NCBI GenBank assembly: GCA_945643635.1
Contig: CALZFC010000062.1
Coordinates: 1,565,001-1,629,000 of the forward strand
DNA length: 64,000 nt
Source: Allodiplogaster sudhausi
Taxonomy: Eukaryota; Nematoda; Chromadorea; Rhabditida; Diplogasteridae
Reading direction: 5' to 3'
In this document: in pieces, positions 12,857-27,406 of the stretch
Position numbering within the stretch: the stretch's first letter is position 1
How the letters are laid out: each line of letters opens with the position of its first letter
The notes under the pieces: model-generated
The model's input: only the letters and a program-made list of their open reading frames with translations
What the model was told of the DNA's origin: nothing
Databases searched by the model: none
Translations under genes and position numbers: made by a program

Positions 12857-13426
12857 TTCTGGCCGACGTATTCGACAATCATGACGTCAGGCGCGATCGG
12901 CTCGAGCGCGTACAATCCCCAGCCGTGGATACGCGACCTCGCAAACTTTATCATCTTCTTGCGATACTGAAAATTACACATTACATCAGGAACATCAACC
13001 CATTAGCACAATTTCAAGTACCCTCACAATGTTAGAGTCTGCTTCAATTTCCTTACCTTCGACGGAATATTTTTTTTTAATCGGTAACTGCAGCTTTAAC
13101 TCCAACTCTAAAAAATATTTTCTACCAATCACAATACTAATCAGCCCTTTTTTACTGATCTTAAGGCAATCATTATTCAAATATTCAATCGTTCTACGAG
13201 AAACGTGATGCTGGTGAATAAACAAAAAATAATCATTATATATATAGTTATAAGACCATATCATCTCATGTATGACTAAATAATACATAGACATTCAATT
13301 AACCTTGAGCTGGTTGATCTTGAAGAAGTCGCTGCTGGCCATATCGGCAAAGTTAGTCATCAGCCGTCGGTTCATGGACTTGGCCTCGCGGGTCGCCTGC
13401 ACCTGGTGCTTCACTGCCAGTTCGTC
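11577..13426 (-). CDS. SETD1: SETD1 exons 42-47: catalytic SET and post-SET domains, stop codon
   Basis: The exons are 13426-13304, 12966-12856, 12391-12302, 12117-12043, 11832-11773 and 11672-11577, ending at TGA (11579-11577). The sequence reads [52 protein letters not shown] and [20 protein letters not shown] and the catalytic tyrosines bind S-adenosylmethionine and lysine. The post-SET zinc cysteines are kept as CLCGAPNC, followed by RRFLN at the C-terminus (human CRGSLN). No catalytic residue is missing, so the enzyme should be active. The donor after exon 43 runs straight into a (GA)n tract. Confidence 0.96.
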
Positions 13427-16400
13427 CTGAAATTTTTCTTTGTTATTTTTCATTTCATCGTATTTTGAATCAGCCCATTATAAGTCTTTTATGTCATCAA
13501 ATCATTAAAATCGCCTATTTCGGTGAAAATAATGATGAGGTAAAAAAAGAATATCTCAGACTTTTGATTAGAATGAAAAGAAGACAAGTATTTATCTAAC
13601 ATAAGATATTTCATTCATCACATTCTTACTCCCCCCTTTACGCTCTCGTCTCGCTCAATCCCCCCCTCTCCACCTCCCTCTCCCAACCAACCCTCTCAGA
13701 TATCTCCGTCCTATCTTGGTATCCTTCCGGATGCCTCATGATCCGTATCTTCTGTCGATTCGTCAGCCTGAAGAACCCTTCGGATCTCGCGCACCCACTC
13801 GCATTTGGCACGACGCCAACAAGCTCAGGGTCATCGTAGTACAACTCCGTTCGCCCAACCATTCGCGGGTGCGTCTTAATTCAATTTCGTAATTACTGCT
13901 TTTTGCATCGAAAAATAGAAGCGCCGACGAAACTATTTTTACGATACAATTATATCGGTGAATTTATTTCTCAATCTATGTCCAACTTAATAACAACTAC
14001 TTCACTACTGGATTCATCTAACTACATGAATTTAGCGCATTTTATAATAACCAAAAATTATAACTTTGTCAATCTTACTCCAAGGGTAGCCTACGCTTGC
14101 ATACATTTAATGTATACAGAAAAGTGCATTAAAAATTCACCATCCGTACAAATCTCTTTTACTTAAGTATGTAATTGTATTAAAACATATGTGTTAATAC
14201 ATAATTTACGTACATATTTAAAACCGTGATGTAATAATGGTAAATCTAAGTGCAAGGAAAAGCAGCGAACCAGTTCTCTCGGTGTGGGTGCCTTTGTGTG
14301 TTCGACGAAGGTAACGTCGCGGGAGAGCAGTGGCTCGGCACTTTTCTGAAGCAGCTCCAATGCCTTCTTCAGGTACAATTCGTCCTCGCGATCCATCCCC
14401 GCCTATAACAAACAATCAAACATTCCAGGATTAATTTTCTAATTGGCCATCGCTTCTCAACGTACGAAAATTACCATAATACTTGAGAAGAATCATACAG
14501 ATACAAAAGAATCAATCATATCGTTAGTCGCTAATTTCACTTTATTTAACAAGCGGCATTTTGCTCTACGTGCATTTCGCATTCGCCAAAGCAGAGCATA
14601 ATTTTTTATCATTAAGGATTTCCAAAGAAATAGAAGAACTTTAATGCTTAAAAACGCTAAAGAATCTCTCTAGAATCATTTCCCCCCTATAAAATCACAC
14701 TAATATTGTTAAATAGTGAAACCTGGAAGCTATAGAAGATCTCCTTCTCGTATTCCTCGCTCCGTTTCTCGAACTTCTTCGTCGTAATCTAAGCAATCCG
14801 AGCGAATATATTTGAAGAAAATATTTCTGCACACTTATCTATTTCTCTTTATTATCGAATACTTGAAAAAACACACGAAGGGATTCAAAACCCTTGGAAA
14901 AAAAATTTTGGTAAATGGCCCAAAATTTTTGACGGGCCAAAGGTCTCGCCCTGCCCGAACCATTTCCGGGCCCTAAAATTTTGGGCCAAACCCGGCCCAC
15001 AGGCCCGTTTGAACCCGCTTTTCAAAAATTCGGCCAAAAAGTCCTGTGAGCTACAGTGTATTTTGAAATTCAGAATTTTCCATGCTCATACAACGAACAT
15101 TCATTTTAATGTATAGAAGAAAAAGTTTTAGAAAAAAATTTACAAATAAAGAAAGCTTTGCACCTAACAATGCCACCAGTGCTCCTGACTGGACGATTTC
15201 GTGTGCTGATCGGGCCCAAAGGGATCTGCGGGTCGGCCCACCTTTTTTGGACCTGGCCCGGCCCGGGTCCCTGGGAAATTACCGGCCGGGCCATGTCGTA
15301 ACCGGCTTTGGTAAGGGTTAAAAAGGTTAAAAACAAGCCTAACCTTCGCAGGAGGCCGCTTCTTCAGGACATCGAACGAAGGGAGAAGTGCTTTGATTTC
15401 GTTTGGAAGCTGAAACTGATATTTTTACACTGTTAATTCAATCAAATTTATGTATGTATTAATTAATTTTTTTTACATATCTTCGCATATTATATTGTAG
15501 AAAGAAGCACATTCATAAGGAAAGATATTGAAGTATAACAACTACGCCAAAGATATTGTTAGAAAAGACTTTTCAACTGCATTTTTCTCAAAAACAATAG
15601 GAGGAAAGAAACCATCCACTAAAAAAATAAATAATAAATAAATCCACGTATAAATTACCTAAATAAAGCAAAAGAACTATTTGCACCGACTGCCAACCTT
15701 CTCAAACGCCTTTGGAGGCACTGCGAGCTGAAGAGGAAGAGACTCTTTCGACGCCGAAGCAACTCCCATCGGTATGGAACGGATCTGCATTATACTTTTA
15801 TATATGTAAAAAAATGACAAGTCAAATTCCATAATTTCCTATAATTACTCTTAGCTTCTGCATATTTTGAATGATAGTTTCACGTTGGAATCACTGCAAT
15901 ACTCTGCGCACAACCAAGTCTAGCTTTTCCTTCCTCGATTGGTCTCCAGTCAGTTACACAAATCTTGCAAGTAATTCTTCTGTCTCTAGCACAAGCGCGT
16001 ACTCACAACCAGTCTCTGGCATCACTCTTTTTCTCTCGCTCTCTATCTTCTCCCACCTCTGCTCTGCTCTGATTCAGCACATTCGCGACAGCCTGAGTGA
16101 GGGATGCCGGTGATAGGATGCCTCGGGTGTCATCTCTGAGTACTGGAGGTGGGAGGAGAGTCTTAGCCTCGGGCGCCCTTCCTCCTCCTCCGTCCCCCGA
16201 CGTCTTCCTCATGATCTGCTTTCGCTTTGCGCTCCCCGTGAATGCCTCCTCCTCTCTCGCTAGCCATTCGGGCACCTCAATGGCGATGGCGCGTTATTCT
16301 AGCCAACTTCTTCACGGCTCTATTCCAGATTAAATATTTCCCATCAAGGGAAATATTTTTTAGGCTTCATATGCATGAATTATTCAAGGGCCGTAGGAAT

Positions 16401-19074
16401 GCCGATGTTTTGTTTTTGGACGCCAAATCTGGAATGGAGCCGTTTCTTAAGACATGTTGGCAGTTCATGCAAGTAAAGGTACTTGTTCTTCCTTTTTGTT
16501 TTGGATCCAGGCCTTTCGACGATTCGCCTGGAAATCGTAACAAGTAACTCCACTAACGGGGACAGTTTGGAATTCTTGAAACACACATAGCAAACAGCAA
16601 GCAGGCAGCAAAGACAAATGATTACTGATCGCTTAGCGAGTGATAGCAAGTTGGAGTTAAGCACTGGACGAGGAGCAGTATTAATAGAATTTCTGATTCC
16701 ACTCCTCAGGCAACTAATTATTACTTCATGCAGAAACTCTATTCCCCCCATATGGATTTTGTCCATAATAATAAGCAGTTAATCTAAATGCGTTAAATAG
16801 CGTACGCTTCTTGTTAGCCCCCATATTTCTCCATGCAAAGCAAAGTGGTCGAGCAGCGACAGATCACAAAGTGGGAAACGACACATGCCGGCACACTTCG
16901 ATTCGTGCATGCGTCCCTCACCCCAAGCTCCCGCGGATAGCAGTGGTCGTAGAGACGAGGGTCCGTCTGGTTCGATGGCATCGTCGGGTGATGCCTCAGA
17001 GGGTCGTCGTCAAACTCTTCGATCTGCTCGACCGCGGAGGTCTCTTTGGCCACGTCATACACTTTCTCGACACTAGCTTGTGGCTTAGGAGAGGACGGGA
17101 CAGAAGAAGAAGGAGCGCTGGCGGCAGATGAAGAAATGAGAGGTATTGTAGGAGGAGGAGGGGGCTGCTCTTGCTGAAAGTCAGAAGCGCGCTCCGATTG
17201 GACTACCGTAGTCTGCGGTTGCTGCTCGTTGACATCGACTTCTTCTTCCAGGTCTTTGTGTCGTGTCGGAATCGCCTCGGAAATGGCTGCTGGTGACGCT
17301 TCGCGCGAGATCCTTTAGAGGAAAAAGGATATAAAATTTATCTTAAACAATTTATTTTCCACAAATCAAACATTTCTAATAAAATTTGCATAGCTTAATC
17401 TCAAATATGTCGTAAATGAAAATATGGAGGAAAATAGCATAAATAATGTTATGGAATAATAAAATTAATTGAATAGTAATTAAATAAAAAGTGACATAAC
17501 GAAGCAATCATGAAAATAGTCACTGACGATGTGGAACTAGTTCTCGAGTGTGTTCTTGAGCTAATGCCTTCTTCCGCTTCGTCTTCATCGAGGTCCGTAC
17601 TGACAGCGGCTCCTGTTGGAAGAAGTTTGTGAGAGAAAGAGAGAAAGAGAGAGAGAGGGAGAGAGGGAGGGAGGGAGAGCTAGAGAAAGAAAAAGATGAA
17701 AATGTTTGTCAGCTTACTAAAGCTAGCTTCCTGGCTGGACTCGTCATCGCTCGGCTGGTCCACTTGCTCTTGATCAGATGAGGAAAGAGATGAAGATGAA
17801 GAAGACCCCGATGACACGGAGGAGACGGACGAGTCTCGGCTGAACAGCCTCTCTCGTCACTATTTTGTTTATCTCTTTCAAGAATAGTTCTCTCTCTAAT
17901 TGTTTTTAACTTTGTTCAATATAATTTCAACAAATTCCTTTAAATTTCTCTGCTTCTCTTATCAATCTTCTTCACACCATATATCTCAAAACGTCTAAAT
18001 GGGACTCGTCTCTGGCCGCTATCATCCTAACTACTCTCTCTCTCTCTTTCTTTCTTTCACCCTCAAGTACTTACTTGCCACTAACCTTTTATTTCTCTTT
18101 CTCTCTATCTCTCCTTCCTCTCTCACTTTTTAGCTCTTCGCCTTTTATTTCTCAAACTTTTTTCTATCCCCTCTCTCTCTATCTCTACTCCCTCTCTTTC
18201 TCTCTCTCTCTCCTAATAGCTCCCTCTCCTTCCCCACCTGGCGGCTGCCTTGTCCAGATTCCTCATGCGTGGCCGGCTCCTTCTGCTCTCCCCCTCGTCT
18301 TCCTCCTCATCCGATGACTTCTGGGCAGCGTCCGAATCGTCGTCAGATACTGTAAAATTAATACTGTAAGATATTCACTATAAACATAAAAAGTTGAAAG
18401 CAGAACTGCCGAAACATCCGGTAGCAAAAATAAATATGGATAATCATAAAAATAAGGCCAATTACAAAAGGAAACCAACTCACAATCAGCGCATGCAATG
18501 AAACTGAACCGTGAAATATCTATGACTATACAATATGTAATAAACTTCTTTATGGAAAAATACCTTTTTCTTTATTCGGCGTTATATTAGCTATTCATTA
18601 AACAAATAAAATAAATAAATAACCGAGAGGAGATCTTGAGGAAACTGGCGTAAACGAGCGAGAATGCTCATCCTCCGGTTCGGGAGTGCGAGGTTTCTTA
18701 AATGGTAAAAAAACGTTAGGGAGAACATAATAGTTATTGATAAATCATATAAAGTGAAATTCCGCAAATTCGGACATTCTTGGTGACAAAGAAAACGATA
18801 TATGTATTTTCGCATTAATACAAAATGGAGGGGAGATAGAAAATTATATTTTACCCTTTTGAAAGATACGCATTTTGGCATCTTGTAAATGTTTATGCCG
18901 ACCATCTTGAAGTCCTCAGGAGAGTGTCTGCAAAACTGTGCTTTAACAAAAACACTAATGAGCATGCAACCTGACATCAACAACATTAATAACTAAAATC
19001 GACAATAACCAAAAAAAAAGAAAGATAAAATGTATTTTCTCTCATAGAGAAACAGAGCGAAGTGAGAGAGAGAA

Positions 19075-19105
<31 letters not shown>

Positions 19106-19844
19106 AGGAAGAGAGAGATGGAGAGAGAGAAGGAAGAGAGAGAGAGAGGAAGAGAGAGAGAGAATGAGAAAGAGAGAATAGAAGTAAGACATCTTCTCAG
19201 CCGAGCTGAGCGACTGCATCATCTGCTCCATGGGATCCTTGACGGGTGTAACTGGAGGGACGGCGCGCGCTGCAGCTGACACGGCCATCAGCGACTCGCG
19301 GACCTTCATTTTATATTACATAATTAAAATATTTTTTACTATCCAATTTATAAAAATACTATTAAAATAATTCATATTTGAATAATTAATATTTTTAGTC
19401 CTCTATTGTTAGAAAAATAATATTTGCCAAATTACTTCTTGAAGAAAAACAATTTGTGCATCAAAAATAATTGCTTTTCTTAATTAGTATTGTTACTACA
19501 GCTAAAAAAAATCATTCAATATAATCTTGAGAGAAATTATTCTTTTAAATCTGGAATAAGAAATCCTTAATGCATTTTTTTTGTGTAGAATATTCATATA
19601 TTCGTACATTTTAATAAGATGGAAAATGCCCCTGAAAAGAAAAAATACCTGCTCCATTCTTCTCTCTTCCATCTCCTTCTTGCGCGAATTCCACCAGACA
19701 TCGGCAGTCTTAAAAGTAACGTTCATTTACTTTTCGTACGAAAAAAATGTAATAATGGCGTGATGAACGAGAGACAGAGAAATGAAATGAAAGGAGAATA
19801 GTGTGAGACAGACAAAAAAGGAAAGAGTGGAAGAGGAAAGAAAA

Positions 19845-19880
<36 letters not shown>

Positions 19881-22800
19881 CTCAACGAGTGTAGCACTCA
19901 ATCGCTTCTCGATGTCCCTGGCTAGCATTGTCTCTAGATCGGAGAAGAGCGCTTCGCATGTTGCCTCCACTGTTTTCTTACATACTCCATCCTTAAATTG
20001 TAATTCTTTTTTACTCCTCCTTGAAATTAATGATATATCCGCAATCCTTCAGCCTACTTTTTTTTTAAAATAAATTTTATTGAGTCAAACATTGAAGCCT
20101 CAAAAACTTACCGTTGAACAATTAAACATTTAAAACTTTTGGATCCATATTCCATAAATGTAAAGATGAAGTGCATGCCAATGTACTTTTTAATGCTCAA
20201 TAAAACTTAAAACTATCCGTAAAAACTTAAGATGACAATTAATCTTTTTCCGAACATCTCGAATATCAGAATCAATAATAGAAATCTAAAATAAAATTGT
20301 CCTCGTAGACATTAGATAAGAAGTTCGAAGGAAAAAAACATGAAACAGAAAAGGAAAGCAAACTTACCGCCTTGGCATCTTCTTTCTCATTGCCCGTTGC
20401 TTGTTGTTCCTGCTGCCGACCGTGCTGCACCCGACAACGGTCGGATTCATCAGACGAGGAAGTGTAGGCCACATCCATGTCCTCTGGCTCGACCGACTCT
20501 GTCCATCTTCTCGCGTCGTCCATCTCAGTGGTGCTTGACGAGCTAAAGAATGAGAACTAAATCGCTTTACTTTTTTCTTACAACTGTGCGACTCGACTTG
20601 GGTTTTTACAGACAATGCGCGATAAAAAAAAAATTCTATCGAAAACTTCATACATAAATATTAAGGAATACGTTAAAAAAAACCTCTGCGGAAGATCTCC
20701 TGATTCCTGCTTCGATGGCGATCCCGTAGAAACGTTTTCGTCGCTCTTAAGAGAATTTCTTTCATTTATTAGAAGCATTTTAATGAATACACTTTAAAAA
20801 AAGAGGTGAGAAAACAATCAATTTTTTTTATGTAGAAATAAAATAATCATCGATATTAGCTAACTTGTACGGAACGGATTAATAAAATATATTTTAGCAT
20901 TATACCTTCTTGGTCCGAACACCAAACAACGCCTTGAGCCGGTCATCCAACGACATACTCGCACAGCCCGAACTTGGTGCTGCTGACGACCCTCAAGCAG
21001 CTTTGGGTTTTATTTTAATGCCAAATGAAATTATAAATTTAATATATCTAAAAATTTTATCTTGTATCAAATGTCTGCTAGAAATACGGAACAATCATGA
21101 TGGTCAAGCACTCTCATTACAACTTCATCAAAATATCAAAGAAAATATCATAATTTCTTCAAAATAAAATATTTTGCTTCTGCAGCCTAATGTAAAAAAA
21201 TGGACCGAAATCTCCACAAGAAAATCTTAAAGGGTCCAAATTGGTGAGGTCAAAAAAATAATAAAAATTGAAAACCCTTCTCCTGTGACGGCGTCTTCAC
21301 GAGGGTGTCACTTTTCGATTCCTTCGCGATGGAAGTCGGTGGAGTTGTGACTGCGGCGGCAGGCGACGCAGGAGGGGAGCGTCTTCTCTTCGATTCGGCT
21401 GTCGTAGACGGCGGAGCGGAAGACGTGAGATTGGGAGTGGACGACGAAGAAACTCTCTGACACGGCGTGTGGAAACGTGCGGAGTCGAGCGGTACGCCTC
21501 CTCTGCCTCGCTTCTCCTCCAGAAACGTCAACTTCACCTAGACAGAACAAGCGATCAGAGTTAAGAGAGCCAATCTGATAGGCTCGACCACGGGCGTGCA
21601 GGAAATAAAATTATTTTTTGATTTTAATTTTATTTGAAGGGTTACTGTAGCACCCTATGGGGATTCCAAAAGCATTTTTTTCAAAAATTTATTTTTGTTA
21701 TTAAGCACAGTATACCTCGAAATGTCGAAATGTGTTAAATAGCCATAACTTTTTGTAAACTCAACGAAATTGAATTTTGAAAAGTTTATTGCGTTCAGCA
21801 ATCCCAGGGGCATGAAACAGTCATAAAAAATGTTTTGAAAAAAATTCCTTGAAAGGGTCATATTGACTCCCAAATGTATCGGAGGTGCGGTTTGGGCACG
21901 AAAACGTTTCGAGCGCGCGAATACGACACCACCACGTGAAAGAGGAGCATTTAAAACCCCTAGTACAATGGTTCACTAAAGGATTGTCCTACGTAATGGT
22001 GTAATAATTTCCGCCTGAACATTCACAATTGATCAAACTCGTGAGCAGGAAAATTGGCATAAATCGCTTCAAACTCAACAATGGGCAACATTAGAGTGAT
22101 CATTCGATTTGTCTTCTTAAAACTAACAAAACAGTGCCAAATACGCATGACTTCGCTTTTAATTTCACTTTTTCAACACTTTTTTGGAAAAACCCTTTTT
22201 TCTGTGTTTTGACATCGGCACCTTTTCACCTGTTTCTGATATTTGTTGAGCAGAACGCGCCATAGTTTTACCTTTGTAAGAAAGAGCATTTAAGTTTACG
22301 TAGTTTACATAGGTTTGCAACTGAATTGGACGACGTAATAGATGCGATTTTGCGGCCAGAAATTCCTAACTCCGCAAATTATCAAAATTTTAAATCGCCG
22401 AATCCTTCCCGAGATTGTAGTTCTTGTGCTAGAAACAAGATGGGATTGTTCACCAGTCGATTTCATGCCGATATGGCATATTAGTGCAACATTACAAAAA
22501 AATAATTGGTAAATTGTTTTTTCGTATCTCAAATAATTCCCCTATAACCACGGAAATGTAACTTTATGACTCATTTTCAAAGGAATTTCTGAATTTAACT
22601 TTCACCACATCAAAGAACGGGTTTTTTGAAGCTTTACAATTGCCCATCACTTCAATATAGCTACAATCTTTTCGATAATCTATAATTAGATATAGAAATC
22701 CGATGACTTTTTTCGAAAAAAAATTTTTTTCAAATCGTTCTTTTGCCGTATGTTAAAGGTTGGGAAAGAAGAAAGTCAATTTTATTCTTTATACTAATGC

Positions 22801-25800
22801 TTTTTGCTTCATCCATTTTCAATATACATACATCTCAGAATAATTCATCGTGAATTTCGGGCTCAAAATAATTCATCGTACCATGTCTTCCTGTTATTCT
22901 GACGAGGGAAGCCTCTTTCCATAACCCAGCCAATCGTGATCCAAGTAAGTTTCCTATGTAGTCCTTCTCGAAAGATGTGTACTAAACTATTTTAAAACTG
23001 CGCTCGTCGCATTTGCGATTTTATATGAATTTTTGAAAAATGAGTAAATTTTACATACGAAATGCTCGAACTTTATCAGTCGTGGTTTTGACTCTACTAA
23101 CGTGGCGTTGGCAGCGTAGTGAGTTGCGCTCCCGCCTTCAATTTTCGAGGTCTGGGTTCGATTCCCTTTGGTGACGAATTTTTTGCTGCTACTGTTTTGT
23201 TTATAGGGATAATAAAGGGCACTCTAAAGGGTATTTTTAAGCGATTTTGAGTGTATGCAAAACCTTATTATAATACTTTTGCGATGTACTCTATAAGAAA
23301 ATTTTTCGGCAATATCTTACTTTTCCAAGATTTGCGATCCGACGAGCGCAGTTTTAAAATAGTTTAATACACATTTTTCGAGAAGGACTACATAGGAAAC
23401 TTACTTGGATCACGATTGGCTGGGTTATGGAAAGAGGCTTCCCTTGTGAGATGTAAATTGAAAATGGATGAAGCAAAAAGCATTAGTATAAAGAATAAAA
23501 TTGACTTTCTTCTTTCCCAACCTTTAACATACAGCAAAAGAACGATTTGAAAAAAAAATTTTTTTTTCGAAATAAGTCATCGGATTTCTATCTCTAATTA
23601 TAGATTATCGAAAAGATTGTAGCTACATTGAAGTGAAGGGCAATTGTACAGGTTCAAAAAAACCCGTTCTTTGATGTGGTGAAAGTTAAATTCAGAAATT
23701 CCTTTGAAAATGAGTCATAAAGTTACATTTCCGTAGTTATAGGGGAATTATTTGAGATACGAAAAAACAATTTACCAATTATTTTTTGTAATGTTGCACA
23801 AAAATGCCATATCGGCATGAAATCGACTGGTGAACAATCCCATCTTGTTTCTAGCTCAAGAACTACATGCTCGGGAAGGATTCGGCGATTTAAAATTTTG
23901 ATAATTTGCGGAGTTAGGAATTTCTGGCCGCAAAATCGCATCTATTACGTCGTCCAATTCAGTTGCAAACCTATGTAAACTACGTAAAATTAAATGCTCT
24001 TTCTTGCGAAGGTAAACTATGGCGCGTTCTGCTCAACAAATATCAGAAACAGGCGAAAAGGTGCCGATGTCAAGACACAGAAAAAAGTGTTTTTCCAAAA
24101 AAGTGTTGAAAAAGTGAAATTAAAAGCAAAGTCATGCATATTTTGGCACTGTTTTGTTAGTTTTAAGAAGAAAAATCGAATGATCACTCTAATGTTGCCC
24201 ATTGTTGAGTTTGAAGCGATTTATGCCAATTTTCCTGCTCACGAGTTTGATCAATTGTGAATATTCAGGCGGAAATTAGGACACCATTACGTAGGACAAT
24301 CCTTTAGTGAACCATTGTACTAGGGGTTTTAAATGCTCCTCTTTCACGTGGTGGTGTCGTATTCGCGCGCTCGAAACGTTTTCGTGCCCAAACCGCACCT
24401 CCGATACATTTGGGAGTCAATATGACCCCTTAAATGAATTTTTTTCAAAAAAATTTGTATGACTTTTTCATGCCCCTGCGATTGCTGAACGTAATAAACT
24501 TTTCAAAGTTCAATTTCGTTGAGTTTACAAAAAGTTATGGCTATTTAACTCATTTCGACATTTCGAGGTATACTGTGCTTAAAAACAAAAAAATTTTTTG
24601 AAAAAAATGTTTTTGGATAAAATTAAAATCAAAAAATAATTTTATTCCCTGCACTACCTTAATAGGCCCGTGGTCGAATCTCTCAGACAGGCTCTCTTAA
24701 AAGGCACACCGGCCAGTTTACATACCCACCCTGATTTTGGGCCTTCACGCAGCCCTAACCTATCTGTTTTTGACGAACATTTTAAAAGAAACTCTTTTTT
24801 TTCAGACTACTATTTTCCCCACCCCCATCTACTTCAAGGTCCCACACTCTTCTAAATAATAATGATTAGTGTAAAATCCAAAGGGGTCAGTTGTCGCAAT
24901 ACGCGATGGCCAAGTGAAAGTAAATTGAGATCATAAATAAAACCACTCCGGATCAATGTCTCGATATTTCCATTTTTAGTAGGATATTACCGATTTTAAT
25001 GCCCCTCTTTTACTCTTTTCTAAATTTTACTTCAATTAAAAAATTTGTCCACAAATCCCTATACCAGCCTGCCCCTAGAGAGGCTTCTAATTGCCTGTCT
25101 TTCAAAAATATCTGGCCATACGATGTTCTAAATTCCTTAAAAATCCTTTGAAAAATACCGGGGGAGGCGCATTTTATTCCCAGATATCCAGCAATACCTG
25201 CGGCGTAGTATACGGTAGAGGGGGAGGCGGAGGAGCTGCGGGAAGCACTGATGAAGGAGGCGGCAGAGCACAGAACGGAGGTGGCGGAGCGAATGGAAAA
25301 GGACCTGCGCATCCTGGCATTATGAACGGCGGCGGTGGCGGAAGTCCTGAATGAATACAATTAAACAAATAAAATATATTTTAAAAAAAAATTGCTTACC
25401 TTTCCTTTTTCTACATTTTCCCAACAAATTTCTTTTTATTTAATTAGGTACGAACCTTACTTTGGTCACGATATCAAGAAAAATCACTTCACCATTTCTG
25501 CAAGAACTACGAAAACATAATTTTCACATTCAGATCGCAATTGATAATCTCGCTTAACAGGTATTTGGAGAAGAAGAAGAAAAAAACCTTACAGCAGTAA
25601 AACCTATGCCTCCAAGATTATTTACAATTGGGAAAGCGTGTTCAAACCTGTTGGAAGTACCGATGAAATCGAAGGCGGTGGAACGTGGGGGTCAAATGGC
25701 GGCGGAGCAGGGGCAGCATCCTTTAAAACCATTATTTCTTGCACATTATTCAGTTACATTCAAAATCCAATCAGTTAAATAACCTTAAACGGTATTAAAA

Positions 25801-27356
25801 TACGAAATCGCCTTATTAATACACCATTCTTTAATTGCTGTCTCACTAAAACGGCCTTCAAAAGTGTCCACAGGCTAAAGACCTGCTGCAGGGTCACGGT
25901 ATAGTCAGAACTATTAAGCAGTTTTCAGCTCTAATTTAAAATGTTCCCACCGACCCTAGATAAGATCTCGTGTCGGGACGTGGCTTGCGTTGTAGTTCCA
26001 GCTCTGGACGACGGTCTAGCAGCTGACGAGGAAGAAGCTTGATTCGTAGCTGCTGAGGGACATGGCCGGGAGACACCGGACTCTCCCCGGCCGCGAGCTG
26101 GCTCAAACTCTTCATCCCATCGGCTCTTGCTTCTAAAAGTCGGGAAATTTAATTTACTTTCATGAAAATTTAATTTATTTTCTTACACCTTAACTTTTAA
26201 TTTTAAAAACCTAACACATAAAATCCTTGGGTCATAAACGCATCTCAAAAGAGATTAATCTTTACTGTTTGTTGTTACTCCTTTTGCTGATCCCCTCTCT
26301 CTTAGACACACAAACACGCACTCTCTCTCTATCACTAGTCTCTCTATCTAACAATATTCTCTCTCTCTTTTGCCTACCTGCCCGCTCGCCACTTCTTCCT
26401 TGCTCCTCCACGGCCCTCTGCATCGCTGTAATCGCTGCTCTCCGTACTCCAGCGATGGCCCCCCGCCTTGGTTGACCTTCCTCGCCCGCTTCCTAAACCA
26501 TATGATATTCCTCTCACAATCAGAGATTAGTAAACTGGAAGGTTTCAAATTACCCTTTTTGGAAGACACTTCAAGTAGCAATTTCGTCTAGATTGAAAAG
26601 TGAAAAGGCAGAAGTTAGTGAATGACGTGAGAGGTGATAGGAACAAAATCATGCATTTTCACAGTGAAGAAAGAAACGAGAGTGAACATGAGGTGGAAAG
26701 AAAAGAAAGAAACAAGAAACGTACCGCAAAGACCATTACTCAAACTTGCCTTACCCCACGAAGCACAAGGAAACCACGTGAAGCAGCCGCCATTTGGGAC
26801 GAAGGGTTCACGAATCTCGAATCCTCTTCCTCCTCTCCGCGTTCCATTCCATCCTCTCATCGGCCCCCCTCTTAAGCTTCTCATTCGCATCCCTCCTCGA
26901 AGTGTCGGAGTTGGCTGCCCATAGAATGCAGGCGAGGAATTCGCAATTCCGTATAAAGCTGAGAGGAGTGAGACACTTTAGTGCGTGCACCACACACAAG
27001 GGTGCTGTAAGCGTGGTCGTCAGCCAGAGATGAACTTTTATGACCGGTTCTTTGTATACGGTAAGAGAGATGATTAACAATCGATGACTGCGAGTTCCGA
27101 GAGATGTTGGAATTTTCCACAATATTTAGGATAGCCACACAACAAACACAACCGCAGCTACATAAGAAAACAAAAAAAACCATAGTGAAACTAACCACTT
27201 GGAGGCTTCCAGTGGCGGTACAGTCCATGCTTGATGCTCTGGCCGTTCATCGGAACACAGTCATTTTCTGCACCTCCCCAATCGATCAAACTGACCAGTC
27301 GGCAGCGAGCACTCCCAAGATCTTAATGCCGGGACTTGCTCGAAAGCGTGCTAGGA

Positions 27357-27406
<50 letters not shown>

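Noticed and set aside
23103..23176. Functional tRNA gene
   Set aside because: The boxes are present, but the stems do not pair well enough for a cloverleaf, and the sequence lies inside a transposon loop.
22305..24260. Several 60-88 codon open frames within the foldback element
   Set aside because: They are mirror versions of one another created by the inverted arms; none has transposase motifs.
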